DNA of 64,000 nt from Thermocoleostomius sinensis A174 (GCF_026802175.1 NZ_CP113797.1:2767026-2831025), one strand, 5' to 3'; positions 1-9,142 are shown, counted from the stretch's first letter. Notes: generated from the sequence alone by a model not told the origin. Made by a program: numbers and translations.

Positions 1-366
1 ACCAAGCTGAAACCGCAGTACTCGAATTTGGTTAATGTCGATTGTTTCTCGCCAAGCTGGGCGCGTTTGTCCGATCTGCCGTCCGTAGACCTCAACCTTA
101 CAAATTTCCTCTAAATGCAGTTGGCTAAACTGTTGCCGCATCCAAGTGCTCAGTAAGGATTGATCAGGAACCGTCACTGCTTCTACAACAACCCCAAGTC
201 GATCGTCTTTACGACCGCACTTCACAGTCATTTCCATTGGTTGCAATCCTTGATTCAGCAGTTTCGCAATGGCGGAGGGAATACCCTGTTGCACCTGCTG
301 ACGTTCGCCGGAACCAAGGTTGGGCAAAGACTGTTGCTGCATCCAGCCGGACTGTACCATTGCCAT
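1..366 (-). CDS. Partial conserved hypothetical protein (C-terminus beyond window)
   Basis: An open frame runs from ATG at 366 (second ATG in frame at 360) to the window edge without a stop, so the C-terminus is missing. The visible 122 residues start MAMVQSGWMQQQ and include a basic patch (KCGRKDDR) and the motif KVEVYGRQIGQ followed by PAW. This KVYGRQ-G-x-PAW pattern resembles a small domain I associate with cyanobacterial hypothetical proteins, but I cannot name a function. Upstream on this strand are short 9-bp tandem repeats (about 374-406). Product unknown; the reading frame itself looks real because of its length and codon use. Confidence 0.6.
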   Translation of the reverse strand, partial: MAMVQSGWMQQQSLPNLGSGERQQVQQGIPSAIAKLLNQGLQPMEMTVKCGRKDDRLGVVVEAVTVPDQSLLSTWMRQQFSQLHLEEICKVEVYGRQIGQTRPAWRETIDINQIRVLRFQLG

Positions 367-373
367 CGTTGTC

Positions 374-406
374 TACTATTGTTATCTACTATCGTTACTA
401 TCGTTA
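374..406. repeat. Degenerate 9-bp tandem repeat upstream of the partial gene
   Basis: The stretch repeats CTATCGTTA-like units (CTATTGTTA, CTATCGTTA, CTATCGTTA). It lies directly upstream of the start of the partial minus-strand gene, in its probable promoter or 5' leader. No function can be read from it. Confidence 0.5.
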
Positions 407-634
407 GCTGCCATCGTCCGTTCCTACAATTGTTCGCGGCAGTATTGGCTTTACAAACGCGAGGAACGATCTCATTTGCAGTATCTAGTAAACCCAAAAA
501 ACAGCCATAACTTAACAGGATCATTGACTCAACCGATTGAACTCCAACCAAAATCAACCAGTGAGACAAAATACAACACAAAAATTAATGTGGACTTGGA
601 TAAAGTTGCTCCGCTGAGGGGATAAGCAAGGATG

Positions 635-668
635 TTTGTCTAAGATATTTGTCTAAGATATTTGTCTA
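635..668. repeat. 13-bp tandem repeat at the 3' end of the HEAT-repeat gene
   Basis: TTTGTCTAAGATA occurs twice without a mismatch (635-647, 648-660), followed by an 8-base partial copy (661-668). The partial copy contains the TAG stop codon (minus strand, 666-668) of the HEAT-repeat gene, so the array begins at that stop and extends downstream of it. It looks like a slippage-prone microrepeat. Confidence 0.8.
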
Positions 669-1949
669 GTTCATCCATTCCTGTATTGCAATGGTCAACC
701 CTTGCTTGAAAGATTCATCCAGATCAAAGCGATCGGCGTATTCGTGTAATCGTTGATATGATTGTTGCCAATCAAGTTGCTTTAAAGCAGCAATCGCGTG
801 AAAACGCACACTGGCACTTGAATCGGCGAGAAGATGGATTAGGGCATCAATCGCTATGGGTTGCCCTAGTTGTCCTAAGCTGAGGGCAATGGTTTGCTTA
901 TGCTTAAGGGTGAGAACCTGACCAGAGCGATGCAGTAAATCCAGCAGAATTTGAGTTGCTTGCTCTTGCGTTTTTGGTGATTCCGTGCGCCCTAACACGG
1001 CGAGAATTTCTTGCTGAACGTCAGATGTGAGGAGGGTAGCAAGCTGGGCTGAAGCGGATACAGAGTGTTTGATTAGAAAATGCAATGATTCTAGGGCGTG
1101 TGGGGTGTCGATCCGGGATAAAGCGCGCACCGCTTCTAGTTGTAACGCTACAGGTGTATGAGGCGATTGCAACACCTCGAACAGCGCATCGGCTGCCTGA
1201 TTGGTACCAATCCGACCAAGGGCGATCGCTGCTTGACAACATACGTCAAGATTAAAATCTCGCAATCGTTCCTGCAAGTGTTGTGTGAGTTGCCCTAACT
1301 CAGGGGTATCCATATGAGCCGCTTGAATGCCCAGTCCAATCACGGCCGCTTTGCGCACACTGGTTGTCAGGTCCGCAAGGGCTGGCAGCAGCACAGTTGA
1401 AACAGCGGGTGTGTGGAAATGGCTAAGGGCTTCGATCGCGGCAGCACGGATAGCAGGATCGGGATCGGATACCAACGTCAGCAAAGGAGAAATAGCCTCA
1501 GGGTGACGAATTTGAGCTAATGCCTTAACTGCGAAAAGCCGGGTAGCTTCTTGTTGCAATAGGGTGGTGAGAGGAGCGATAGCGGTTGTGCCGTGATGGG
1601 CTAATGCAGTGGCGGCCATCCCTGCCACATCTTCATGGGTTGCTGTGGCTAACAAATTCACCAACGCGGAAACGGCAGCAGGATGCGCGATGTTGCCTAA
1701 GATCCGCGCTACAAACCACAGCAGTTCCCAATCGGAATCTTCTTCTTCAAGAATGACCAACAATGGCTCGATCGCGACCGCACCGCTTTTAGCAAGCAGT
1801 TTGCTGGCTTCCCAACGAGCTTGAAAGTCGCCCATCTTTAAGGTGTCAACGGTTACTGCTACCTTGAATTGAGCCTCAGAGAGAGACGACTCAGCGACAT
1901 GCGGGCGAACTGAACTGGATTGTGTGTTGGTCGATCGATTCTTAGTCAT
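666..1949 (-). CDS. nirB: HEAT-repeat protein, probable nitrite-reductase partner NirB
   Basis: 427 residues made largely of PBS-lyase/HEAT-like alpha repeats (recurrent patterns such as IAPLTTLL, AIRAAAIEALSHF, VRFHAIAALKQL), with no signal peptide or membrane segment. Such repeats bind proteins rather than catalyse. The gene is divergent from nirA across a 995-bp spacer. In Synechococcus PCC 7942 and Anabaena, a protein called NirB, needed for full nitrite reductase activity, is encoded next to and divergently from nirA, and a HEAT/phycobilin-lyase-like fold has been suggested for it. The assignment to NirB (not the unrelated enterobacterial NirB) rests on this position plus repeat type. 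A phycobilin-lyase-type (CpcE/NblB) role is the main alternative. The start is ATG at 1949. Confidence 0.65.
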   Translation of the reverse strand: MTKNRSTNTQSSSVRPHVAESSLSEAQFKVAVTVDTLKMGDFQARWEASKLLAKSGAVAIEPLLVILEEEDSDWELLWFVARILGNIAHPAAVSALVNLLATATHEDVAGMAATALAHHGTTAIAPLTTLLQQEATRLFAVKALAQIRHPEAISPLLTLVSDPDPAIRAAAIEALSHFHTPAVSTVLLPALADLTTSVRKAAVIGLGIQAAHMDTPELGQLTQHLQERLRDFNLDVCCQAAIALGRIGTNQAADALFEVLQSPHTPVALQLEAVRALSRIDTPHALESLHFLIKHSVSASAQLATLLTSDVQQEILAVLGRTESPKTQEQATQILLDLLHRSGQVLTLKHKQTIALSLGQLGQPIAIDALIHLLADSSASVRFHAIAALKQLDWQQSYQRLHEYADRFDLDESFKQGLTIAIQEWMN

Positions 1950-2741
1950 GATCGCAGAACAGACTTGGAGTTATGCCGAGTCTACTGTGAGTTTGATGCA
2001 GAATGCTACTAAGTTTGACTTTGTTTAGTACCATTCGCGCTCACACCATGTAAAAATCGCATCATCATAACGCAATTGATACATGTAGCCTTTTGATTTG
2101 TGTTCAAAGTTACGAAAGAGCTTTGTCTACTTGTTTAGGATGAAATCAAGCAATTGATTTAGTTAATTGATTTCTACCTTGAATCAATCTATAGGGTGAG
2201 GAATTGAAAGAAAGGTTAACCCTTGATCGGGTTCAAACTAATGTCTGTTTAGTGACCTATGACTATGACACGTTCAACCCTAGTAATGATCAAATTATGA
2301 ACAGCTTATTAATTTGCTTTCCATGCAATTCAATGATTTTTTAAAAGAGAAAAAATTGCTACAAAATCATCAAAATTTCAACGCTAGTCTATTTTTGATT
2401 TATTGAATGAGAAGGATCTAACTAAATAAGAAATGTTGATGTTGTAGCTAATGCAATTGTTGTTTTTCATAAGTTAAGCCGTGATATCAAGATCAGATAT
2501 CTACGGTAGGTATTTACGTGACACAAGTTTGATAGTTTCTCAATGTTTGACTAGATTTAATCGAAAATTTGACCGAAAAAGATGACTCAAGAATATATTG
2601 CTCATTTCTTCAGATTCATTCAATGTCTATCTAAAGTCATAGAATTACACCTTATTTTGTTAAAAACACTTGTGCTTTTTGTAACGTAATAGCCTTTGAT
2701 TTAAGTGCTCAAGGCTTAGCATCAGCCCTTGGATAGATTTA

Positions 2742-2754
2742 TGCAGAAATTGCA
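2742..2754. promoter_or_regulatory. Candidate NtcB (LysR-type) site, TGCA-N5-TGCA
   Basis: TGCAGAAATTGCA is an exact TGCA-N5-TGCA. This is the LysR-type motif described for NtcB-dependent, nitrite-responsive activation of the nirA operon in Synechococcus PCC 7942. Its centre is about 50 bp upstream of the centre of the NtcA box. No ntcB gene is visible in this window. Confidence 0.55.
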
Positions 2755-2791
2755 TGGCGTAATGCGAAAAAGACATTTGAGATGAACTTTT

Positions 2792-2833
2792 GTAACTGAG
2801 GCTACGAAATTAAGCTTGTATTTTCCTTACCTT
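2792..2833 (+). promoter_or_regulatory. NtcA-activated nirA promoter
   Basis: GTAACTGAGGCTAC (2792-2805) is a perfect GTA-N8-TAC NtcA box. Exactly 22 bases later is TACCTT (2828-2833), matching the TAN3T -10 element. The N20-24 spacing is that of class II NtcA promoters, where the box replaces the -35 region. Transcription would begin near 2840, leaving a leader of about 105 nt before nirA. It is expected to be activated by 2-oxoglutarate-bound NtcA when ammonium is scarce. Confidence 0.85.
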
Positions 2834-2944
2834 AAGCCATTAAGTTGGCTGCAACGAACGTTTTCAAAGTCTGGAAGAAATCAATAGTTTCAAGTTTCAG
2901 AATGTTACACACTCAGCCATCTAACGCAAATAGAGGATAGATCC

Positions 2945-4543
2945 GTGACTAGTGTTCTCACTAATCAAGCCAGCCAAAATAAGTTCGAGAAATTCAAAGC
3001 TGAAAAGGACGGTCTGATGGTCAAGGATGAGCTTGATCAATTTGCCCAAATCGGATGGGAGGCGATGGATGAAACCGATCGCGATCATCGATTGAAATGG
3101 GTAGGGCTGTTCTTCCGTCCAGTCACACCTGGCAAGTTTATGTTGCGGATGCGGATGCCAAGCGGAATTCTCACCAGCCATAAAATGCGTGTACTCGCAG
3201 ACATTGTTCAACGGTATGGAGAGGATGGCAATGCTGACATCACCACCCGGCAGAACCTTCAACTTCGGGGTATTCGGATTGAAGACTTTGCTGATATTTT
3301 CCGCCGCTTGCGGGAAGCTGATATGACCAGCGTTCAGTCTGGCATGGACAATGTGCGCAACATTACCGCGTCACCAGTGGCTGGATTAGATGCCGACGAG
3401 TTGATCGATGTGCGGGATCTGGTGCAGCAAGTGCAAGACATGATCACTAATGGCGGCGAAGGTAATCCTGAGTTCACCAACCTACCTCGCAAATTCAACA
3501 TTGCGATCGAGGGTGGGCGAGACAATTCGGTTCATGCCGAAATCAATGACATTGCCTTTGTGCCAGCCTTCAAACCAGAACCCAACGAAACAGTTTCCAA
3601 CCCTCAATCCCCAACCTCCCCTAGTCCCCAGCTTGGATTTAATGTCCTTGTGGGTGGTTTCTTCTCGGCCAAGCGCTGTGCCGCTGCAATTCCTTTAAAT
3701 GCATGGGTTGCCCCTGAGTCTGTGGTTGCACTCTGCCGTGCGATCTTGGAAGTTTACCGCGATCATGGATTGCGGGCGAATCGACAGAAAGCTCGGTTAA
3801 TGTGGCTGATCGATGAATGGGGACTGGAAAAGTTTCGATCGGCGGTGGAAGAAAAGATGGGTCAACCGCTGCATCCGGCGGCTGAAAGAGATGAGATTGA
3901 CTGGGAAAAACGCGATCACATCGGGGTATATCGACAAAAGCAACTGGGATTCAACTATGTCGGCTTACATGTGCCCGTGGGTCGGTTGTTCGCCCCGGAT
4001 ATGTTTGAAATTGCCCGTTTGGCGGAGGTATACGGCAATGGTGAAATTCGCCTGACCGTAGAGCAAAATCTAATTATCCCAAATGTTCCCGATTCGCGCT
4101 TAGAAGCCCTGTTGCAGGAGCCGCTGCTAGAGAAGTTCTCTGTTGAGCCGACACCACTGGTACGATCGCTGGTTTCCTGTACTGGCGCTCAGTTTTGCAA
4201 CTTTGCCCTGATCGAAACCAAGAATCGAGCATTGGCAATGATTCGGGAACTAGAAACTGAATTGGAACTCACGCAACCAATTCGGGTGCATTGGACAGGT
4301 TGCCCAAATTCCTGTGGACAGCCGCAGGTCGCTGATATTGGGTTGATGGGCACGAAAGCGAGGAAAGACGGCAAAGCAGTTGAGGGCGTGGATCTGTATA
4401 TGGGCGGCAAGGTCGGCAAAGATGCGCACCTTGGTTCCTGTGTCCAGAAAGGCATTCCCTGCGATGACTTGAAACCTGTACTACGTAATTTAATGATTGA
4501 GCAGTTTGGAGCGCGTCCAAAACTGGAGGACACTATGGCTTAA
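2945..4543 (+). CDS. nirA: Ferredoxin-nitrite reductase NirA
   Basis: Reduces nitrite to ammonium with six electrons from reduced ferredoxin, using a siroheme coupled to a [4Fe-4S] cluster. The 532-residue length fits the family. The cluster/siroheme cysteines are visible as C412-X5-C418 and C453-X3-C457 in the contexts SCTGAQFCN and TGCPNSCGQ. Start is GTG at 2945, preceded by a GAGGA-type ribosome site. It is the first gene of the nirA-nrtABCD-narB cluster and lies behind the NtcA promoter. One oddity is a Pro/Ser/Asn-rich stretch at about residues 214-229, just before the conserved FNVLVGGFFS segment, which looks like an in-frame low-complexity insertion. Confidence 0.97.
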   Translation: MTSVLTNQASQNKFEKFKAEKDGLMVKDELDQFAQIGWEAMDETDRDHRLKWVGLFFRPVTPGKFMLRMRMPSGILTSHKMRVLADIVQRYGEDGNADITTRQNLQLRGIRIEDFADIFRRLREADMTSVQSGMDNVRNITASPVAGLDADELIDVRDLVQQVQDMITNGGEGNPEFTNLPRKFNIAIEGGRDNSVHAEINDIAFVPAFKPEPNETVSNPQSPTSPSPQLGFNVLVGGFFSAKRCAAAIPLNAWVAPESVVALCRAILEVYRDHGLRANRQKARLMWLIDEWGLEKFRSAVEEKMGQPLHPAAERDEIDWEKRDHIGVYRQKQLGFNYVGLHVPVGRLFAPDMFEIARLAEVYGNGEIRLTVEQNLIIPNVPDSRLEALLQEPLLEKFSVEPTPLVRSLVSCTGAQFCNFALIETKNRALAMIRELETELELTQPIRVHWTGCPNSCGQPQVADIGLMGTKARKDGKAVEGVDLYMGGKVGKDAHLGSCVQKGIPCDDLKPVLRNLMIEQFGARPKLEDTMA

Positions 4544-4787
4544 ATTCTTACTGGATTGTTCCCGGAAGCTGGGTCTGATGACTGTTTAACCAGGAAATAT
4601 GGTTCATGCAATCACGTTGGAATGGAGTCGATCGATTCACCTCTGAATGAGATTGTATGGTCAATTTTAGATTGCCAGATTTCATCGCAATTCTAATCGC
4701 TCCACCACATTGTATTGATTTGCGTTTTGTTACACAGTTTTGTTCACTTTTAGTCCTCTAGATAGAGAAGGAAACAGTTAACTCTTT

Positions 4788-6104
4788 ATGTCCAAAATTA
4801 CTCGTCGCAACTTCTTAATTACGGCTGGAGCTACCACAGCAGCTACTCTTTTGGTGCATGGTTGCAGTTCTGGACAAAATACCAGTTCTGAATCAAATGC
4901 ATCCCCTGCTGCTAGTCCGGTTGCAGCGATCGATACCCCCGAAGTGACTACAGCTAAGCTTGGGTTTATTGCGCTAACAGATTCGGCTCCGCTGATTATT
5001 GCCAAGGAGAAGGGACTCTTCGCGAAGTACGGAATGCCCGATGTAGAAGTTGTCAAGCAAGCTTCTTGGGCAGCTACCCGTGACAATTTGGAGCTTGGGT
5101 CGCAAGGGAACGGCATTGACGGCGCGCATATCTTGACGCCAATGCCTTATTTGATGACGACTGGTAAGATTACTCAACAACCGTTGCCAATGTATATTTT
5201 GGCGCGGCTCAATACCAATGGACAAGGGATTTCAGTCGCCAATACCTATGCCGATCTGAAGGTAGGCACGGACAGCAGTCCCTTGAAGCAGGCGTTTGCT
5301 CAAGCCAAATCGCAAGGTAGAGATCTCAAAGCAGCCGTGACTTTTCCTGGTGGAACACACGATCTCTGGATGCGATACTGGCTAGCAGCCGGCGGCATCA
5401 ACCCAGACAGCGATATTTCTACGATCGTTGTTCCACCGCCACAGATGGTGGCCAATATGAAGGTGAACACGATGGAAGCGTTTTGTGTCGGAGAACCCTG
5501 GAACGCACAATTGGTAAGCCAAAACCTGGGCTACACGGCGTTGGTGACGGGCGAGTTGTGGAAAGATCATCCTGAGAAAGCCTTTGCTTTGCGTGCTGAT
5601 TGGGTCGATCAACATCCTAAAGCCGCAAAGGCGCTGACAATGGCGGTTTTAGAAGCACAACAATGGTGCGATCAAGCGGAAAACAAAGCTGAAATGTGCG
5701 ACATTATCTCCAAACGAGAGTGGCTGAAGATTGATGCTCAAGATATTTTGGGACGAGCCAAGGGCGACATTGACTATGGTACAGGGAAGACCGTTGAAAG
5801 CAGCCCGCTGTTGATGAAATTCTGGGCAGACAATGCCTCATATCCCTTCAAGAGCCATGATCTCTGGTTCCTGACAGAAGAAATTCGTTGGGGCTATTTG
5901 CCACCTGATACCGATACAACTGCCCTAGTGGAGCAAGTAAACCGCGAAGACATTTGGCGGGAAGCGGCCCAAGCTATTAACGTACCTGCTTCCGACATCC
6001 CTAGCAGCACCTCTCGCGGCGTAGAGACCTTTTTTGATGGCAAAACCTTTGATCCTGAAAACCCTGAAGCGTATCTAAATAGCCTCGATATCAAGAAAGT
6101 GTAA
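4788..6104 (+). CDS. nrtA: Nitrate/nitrite ABC transporter substrate-binding lipoprotein NrtA
   Basis: 438 residues. The N-terminus has a twin-arginine motif (TRRNFLI), a hydrophobic stretch and a lipobox ending at HGC, so the protein should be exported and lipid-anchored on the periplasmic face. The mature part shows the NrtA/CmpA-type pattern (LGFIALTDSAPLIIAKEKGLF, VVPPPQMVANMK, FCVGEPWNAQLV). It binds nitrate and nitrite for NrtBCD. It lies 244 bp downstream of nirA. The bicarbonate-binding CmpA is the close alternative, but linkage to nirA and narB supports the nitrate role. Confidence 0.95.
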   Translation: MSKITRRNFLITAGATTAATLLVHGCSSGQNTSSESNASPAASPVAAIDTPEVTTAKLGFIALTDSAPLIIAKEKGLFAKYGMPDVEVVKQASWAATRDNLELGSQGNGIDGAHILTPMPYLMTTGKITQQPLPMYILARLNTNGQGISVANTYADLKVGTDSSPLKQAFAQAKSQGRDLKAAVTFPGGTHDLWMRYWLAAGGINPDSDISTIVVPPPQMVANMKVNTMEAFCVGEPWNAQLVSQNLGYTALVTGELWKDHPEKAFALRADWVDQHPKAAKALTMAVLEAQQWCDQAENKAEMCDIISKREWLKIDAQDILGRAKGDIDYGTGKTVESSPLLMKFWADNASYPFKSHDLWFLTEEIRWGYLPPDTDTTALVEQVNREDIWREAAQAINVPASDIPSSTSRGVETFFDGKTFDPENPEAYLNSLDIKKV

Positions 6105-6236
6105 CCGACCAAGCCAGGCTGAGGATTAAATGAGGAAGTTCCAGTTTAATTACTCGGCCGTCGTCTAATTTGTCCCCCATCCCTGATTGCTTCAATTCAA
6201 CTCCATTTTATTCTCATCCATCCCTCACTTTGACTT

Positions 6237-7079
6237 ATGACTGTCACCCGTCAACGATCCACTCGATCGACTCAAACTAACTTTGCATCGCAATTGTTGT
6301 CTCGAAAGCAAACTCGAAAAATTGTTGCACCCATCATTGCGCTATTCATCTTTCTAGTTGTTTGGCAGTTGCTATGTATGTCTCCTACGGCTCCCATTCC
6401 AGCGCCAACACAAGTTCTGCAAGATACTTGGGAACTGATTGTTGATCCATTCTTCAACAATGGCGGAACGAATGTTGGTTTATTCTGGCAAATCATGGCT
6501 AGCTTAAGGCGGGTAGCGATTGGATTTACCTTGGCAGCCGTAGTTGGCATTGCGCTTGGGGTTCTGATTGGAACCAGCGGTTTAATTTACGATGCAATCG
6601 ATCCATTGTTTCAAGTGCTGCGAACGGTGCCTCCTCTGGCTTGGCTGCCGATCTCGCTAGCTGCATTTCGTGACAATGAACCCTCGGCGATTTTTGTGAT
6701 TTTTATTACTGCTATTTGGCCCATCATCATCAATACGGCTGTTGGGGTGCAGCAAGTTCCACAGGATTACAAAAATGTGTCCAGAGTGTTGCAACTTTCT
6801 CGTTGGCAGTACTTCACCAATATCTTAATTCCCGCTACCGTTCCCTATGTGTTTACCGGATTACGCATCGGCGTGGGGCTATCTTGGTTGGCGATCGTTG
6901 CAGCAGAAATGTTAATTGGTGGTGTTGGTATTGGCTTCTTTATTTGGGATGCATGGAACAGTTCGCTAATTAGCGAGATTATTTTGGCACTTGTGTACGT
7001 GGGAATTGTGGGTTTGCTGCTTGATAAACTCATGGCCTTCATCGGTAGGCTGGTTGTTCCTGGAGAAGCTGGAAGATAA
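6237..7079 (+). CDS. nrtB: Nitrate/nitrite ABC transporter permease NrtB
   Basis: 280 residues with about six hydrophobic segments, the first at residues 31-48 after a basic N-terminus. A cytoplasmic EAA-like loop lies near VSRVLQLSRWQYFTNILIP, the ATPase docking site. It forms the membrane channel for NrtA-delivered nitrate or nitrite and pairs with ATPases NrtC and NrtD. It is 132 bp after nrtA and 56 bp before nrtC. No strong Shine-Dalgarno sequence precedes the ATG, as is common in cyanobacteria. Confidence 0.95.
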   Translation: MTVTRQRSTRSTQTNFASQLLSRKQTRKIVAPIIALFIFLVVWQLLCMSPTAPIPAPTQVLQDTWELIVDPFFNNGGTNVGLFWQIMASLRRVAIGFTLAAVVGIALGVLIGTSGLIYDAIDPLFQVLRTVPPLAWLPISLAAFRDNEPSAIFVIFITAIWPIIINTAVGVQQVPQDYKNVSRVLQLSRWQYFTNILIPATVPYVFTGLRIGVGLSWLAIVAAEMLIGGVGIGFFIWDAWNSSLISEIILALVYVGIVGLLLDKLMAFIGRLVVPGEAGR

Positions 7080-7135
7080 GCATTTTCATCTTCTCACTAT
7101 CCCTTACCCTTCATCCTTCATTATTTTCCACTCCC

Positions 7136-9142
7136 ATGTCTACTTTCGTTGAAATTGACCACGTTGATAAGGTATTTTCGCTACCCAATGGCGATTACTA
7201 TGTGGCCCTAAAGAATATTGATTTAAAGATTCACCAAGGTGAGTTTGTGTCGTTAATTGGGCATTCCGGCTGCGGCAAATCGACACTACTCAATATTGTT
7301 GCCGGTCTCGATCGCACAACAACGGGCGGGGTACTGCTAGAAGGACGGCAAGTGACGCAACCGGGGCCCGATCGCATGGTGGTGTTCCAAAACTACTCGC
7401 TGTTGCCTTGGAAAACAGTTTACCAAAACATTGCCCTGGCAGTAGATTCGGCTCTAAAGCATTTGCCCAACGGCGAACGGCGCGGCATTATTGAACAGCA
7501 CATTGATCTGGTAGGGTTACGCCACGCTCGCGATAAGTTTCCCCATGAATTGTCAGGGGGCATGAAGCAGCGGGTGGCGATTGCTCGCGCCTTGGCCATT
7601 CGTCCCAAACTGCTGCTACTGGATGAACCATTTGGCGCACTCGACGCCTTGACACGCGGCAATTTGCAAGAGCAGTTGATGAAAATTTGTCAGGAAAGCC
7701 ATGTCACCTGCATCATGGTGACGCACGATGTGGATGAAGCGCTGCTGCTGTCCGATCGGGTGGTGATGCTGACAAATGGACCCGAAGCTCATATCGGTCA
7801 AATCTTGGAAGTGCCGATTCCGCGGCCTCGCCAGCGGTTGGAAGTGGTGAATCATCCCCGTTATTATTCACTGCGTAGCGAGATGATTTATTTTCTCAAT
7901 CAGCAAAAGCGGGCCAAGCGGCGGCAGTCTCAGCAAAAAGTGGCGATCGCTGGCAACGGCTTAAGCAAGGTGAATCTAGATATCGGCTTCATTCCCCTCA
8001 CTGACTGCGCTCCGCTAGTAGTGGCTAAAGAGAAGGGCTTCTTTGCCAAGCACGGACTAGAACAAGTCACGTTGTCGCGGGAACCGAGTTGGAAGGCCAT
8101 TTCAGAAGGCGTGGCATCGGGACGATTGGATGCAGCACAGATGGTGGCAGGAATGCCACTGGCAATGACCTTGGGCGTGGGTTCAAAGGCTCCTTTGCCG
8201 GTAATTACGGCGCTAGTACTCGATCGCAACGGCAATGCCATCACCTTTAGCCGCCACTTGTTCAACCGAGGCGTGCGCACCGTTGCTGATTTCAAAGCCC
8301 TGTTAGCTGACACTCCCGATCGAACGCATACGCTGGGCATGGTGCATCCGGCCTCAATGCACAACTTGCTGCTGCGCTATTGGCTGGCTTCGGGTGGCAT
8401 TGACCCCGATCACGATGTCAACCTGACGGTGATTCCTCCGGCTCAAATGGTCTCGAACTTGAAGGCGGGTAATATTGATGGCTACTGTGTTGGAGAACCC
8501 TGGAATTCGCGGGCTGTTTACGAAGGCTTGGGCGTCGTCATGGCAACTGATCTTGACATTTGGGCTGGACACCCAGAAAAAGTGTTGGGGGTGCGAGAAG
8601 ACTGGGTCAATGCGCATCCCGAAACCCACAAGGCCCTCGTGAAAGCTCTGCTGGAAGCGTGTGACTACTGTGATGATATGCGCAACCGCGAAGAGATTCT
8701 GGGCTGGTTGTGTCAGCCGCAATACGTAGGAACAGATCCCACCTATACGCGCATGGGTTTTCTCGATCCCTACGATCGGGGTACAGGAGCGGAACCGGAA
8801 TGGTTGCCGCGCTTCAATCAGTTTCATGTCGATCGAGCCAACTGTCCCGGTCGGGCTGAAGGGCTGTGGATTTTAACCCAACTCGCACGCTGGGATATGA
8901 CTCCCTTCCCCAAAAACTGGGTAGAAATTTTGGAACGGGTACGTCGGGTTGATTTGTATGGAGCCGCCGTGCGCGAATTAGGACTTCCCGATCTAGAACT
9001 CGATCGCGAACCCTTTCAGTTATTCGACAAAGTGGTATTCGATCCCGATGATCCGATCGGGTATCTCAATAAGTTCTCGATCTGTCGCGACTTCCGCATT
9101 GAAGAAATTAACATCGACGTACCTACTTCTGTTGCTGCCTGA
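7136..9142 (+). CDS. nrtC: Nitrate/nitrite ABC transporter ATPase with NrtA-like regulatory domain, NrtC
   Basis: 668-residue fusion. Residues 1 to about 255 form an ABC ATPase: Walker A GHSGCGKST, signature LSGGMKQR, Walker B LLLLDEPFG. From about residue 278 the rest is an NrtA-like domain (LDIGFIPLTDCAPLVVAKEKGFF; GYCVGEPWNSRAV) without export signal, so it is cytoplasmic. In this family that domain is the sensor that lets ammonium/nitrogen status inhibit transport. Length matches known NrtC. It is followed 29 bp later by nrtD. Confidence 0.96.
   Translation: MSTFVEIDHVDKVFSLPNGDYYVALKNIDLKIHQGEFVSLIGHSGCGKSTLLNIVAGLDRTTTGGVLLEGRQVTQPGPDRMVVFQNYSLLPWKTVYQNIALAVDSALKHLPNGERRGIIEQHIDLVGLRHARDKFPHELSGGMKQRVAIARALAIRPKLLLLDEPFGALDALTRGNLQEQLMKICQESHVTCIMVTHDVDEALLLSDRVVMLTNGPEAHIGQILEVPIPRPRQRLEVVNHPRYYSLRSEMIYFLNQQKRAKRRQSQQKVAIAGNGLSKVNLDIGFIPLTDCAPLVVAKEKGFFAKHGLEQVTLSREPSWKAISEGVASGRLDAAQMVAGMPLAMTLGVGSKAPLPVITALVLDRNGNAITFSRHLFNRGVRTVADFKALLADTPDRTHTLGMVHPASMHNLLLRYWLASGGIDPDHDVNLTVIPPAQMVSNLKAGNIDGYCVGEPWNSRAVYEGLGVVMATDLDIWAGHPEKVLGVREDWVNAHPETHKALVKALLEACDYCDDMRNREEILGWLCQPQYVGTDPTYTRMGFLDPYDRGTGAEPEWLPRFNQFHVDRANCPGRAEGLWILTQLARWDMTPFPKNWVEILERVRRVDLYGAAVRELGLPDLELDREPFQLFDKVVFDPDDPIGYLNKFSICRDFRIEEINIDVPTSVAA

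Larger units (their letters stand above)
1950..2944. other. AT-rich 995-bp divergent spacer between nirB-like gene and nirA
   Basis: No convincing reading frame is seen on either strand. The half near nirA holds a TGCA-N5-TGCA motif (2742-2754), an NtcA box (2792-2805) and a -10 box (2828-2833). The middle (about 2150-2700) is very A+T rich, with runs of A and T and no identified element. It is long enough for a small RNA, but I see no diagnostic terminator or structure. Confidence 0.6.

Noticed and set aside
160-625. Two short plus-strand frames around 160-625
   Set aside because: They are opposite the partial minus-strand gene and its repeat-rich leader; composition (Leu/Cys/His runs) is not protein-like.
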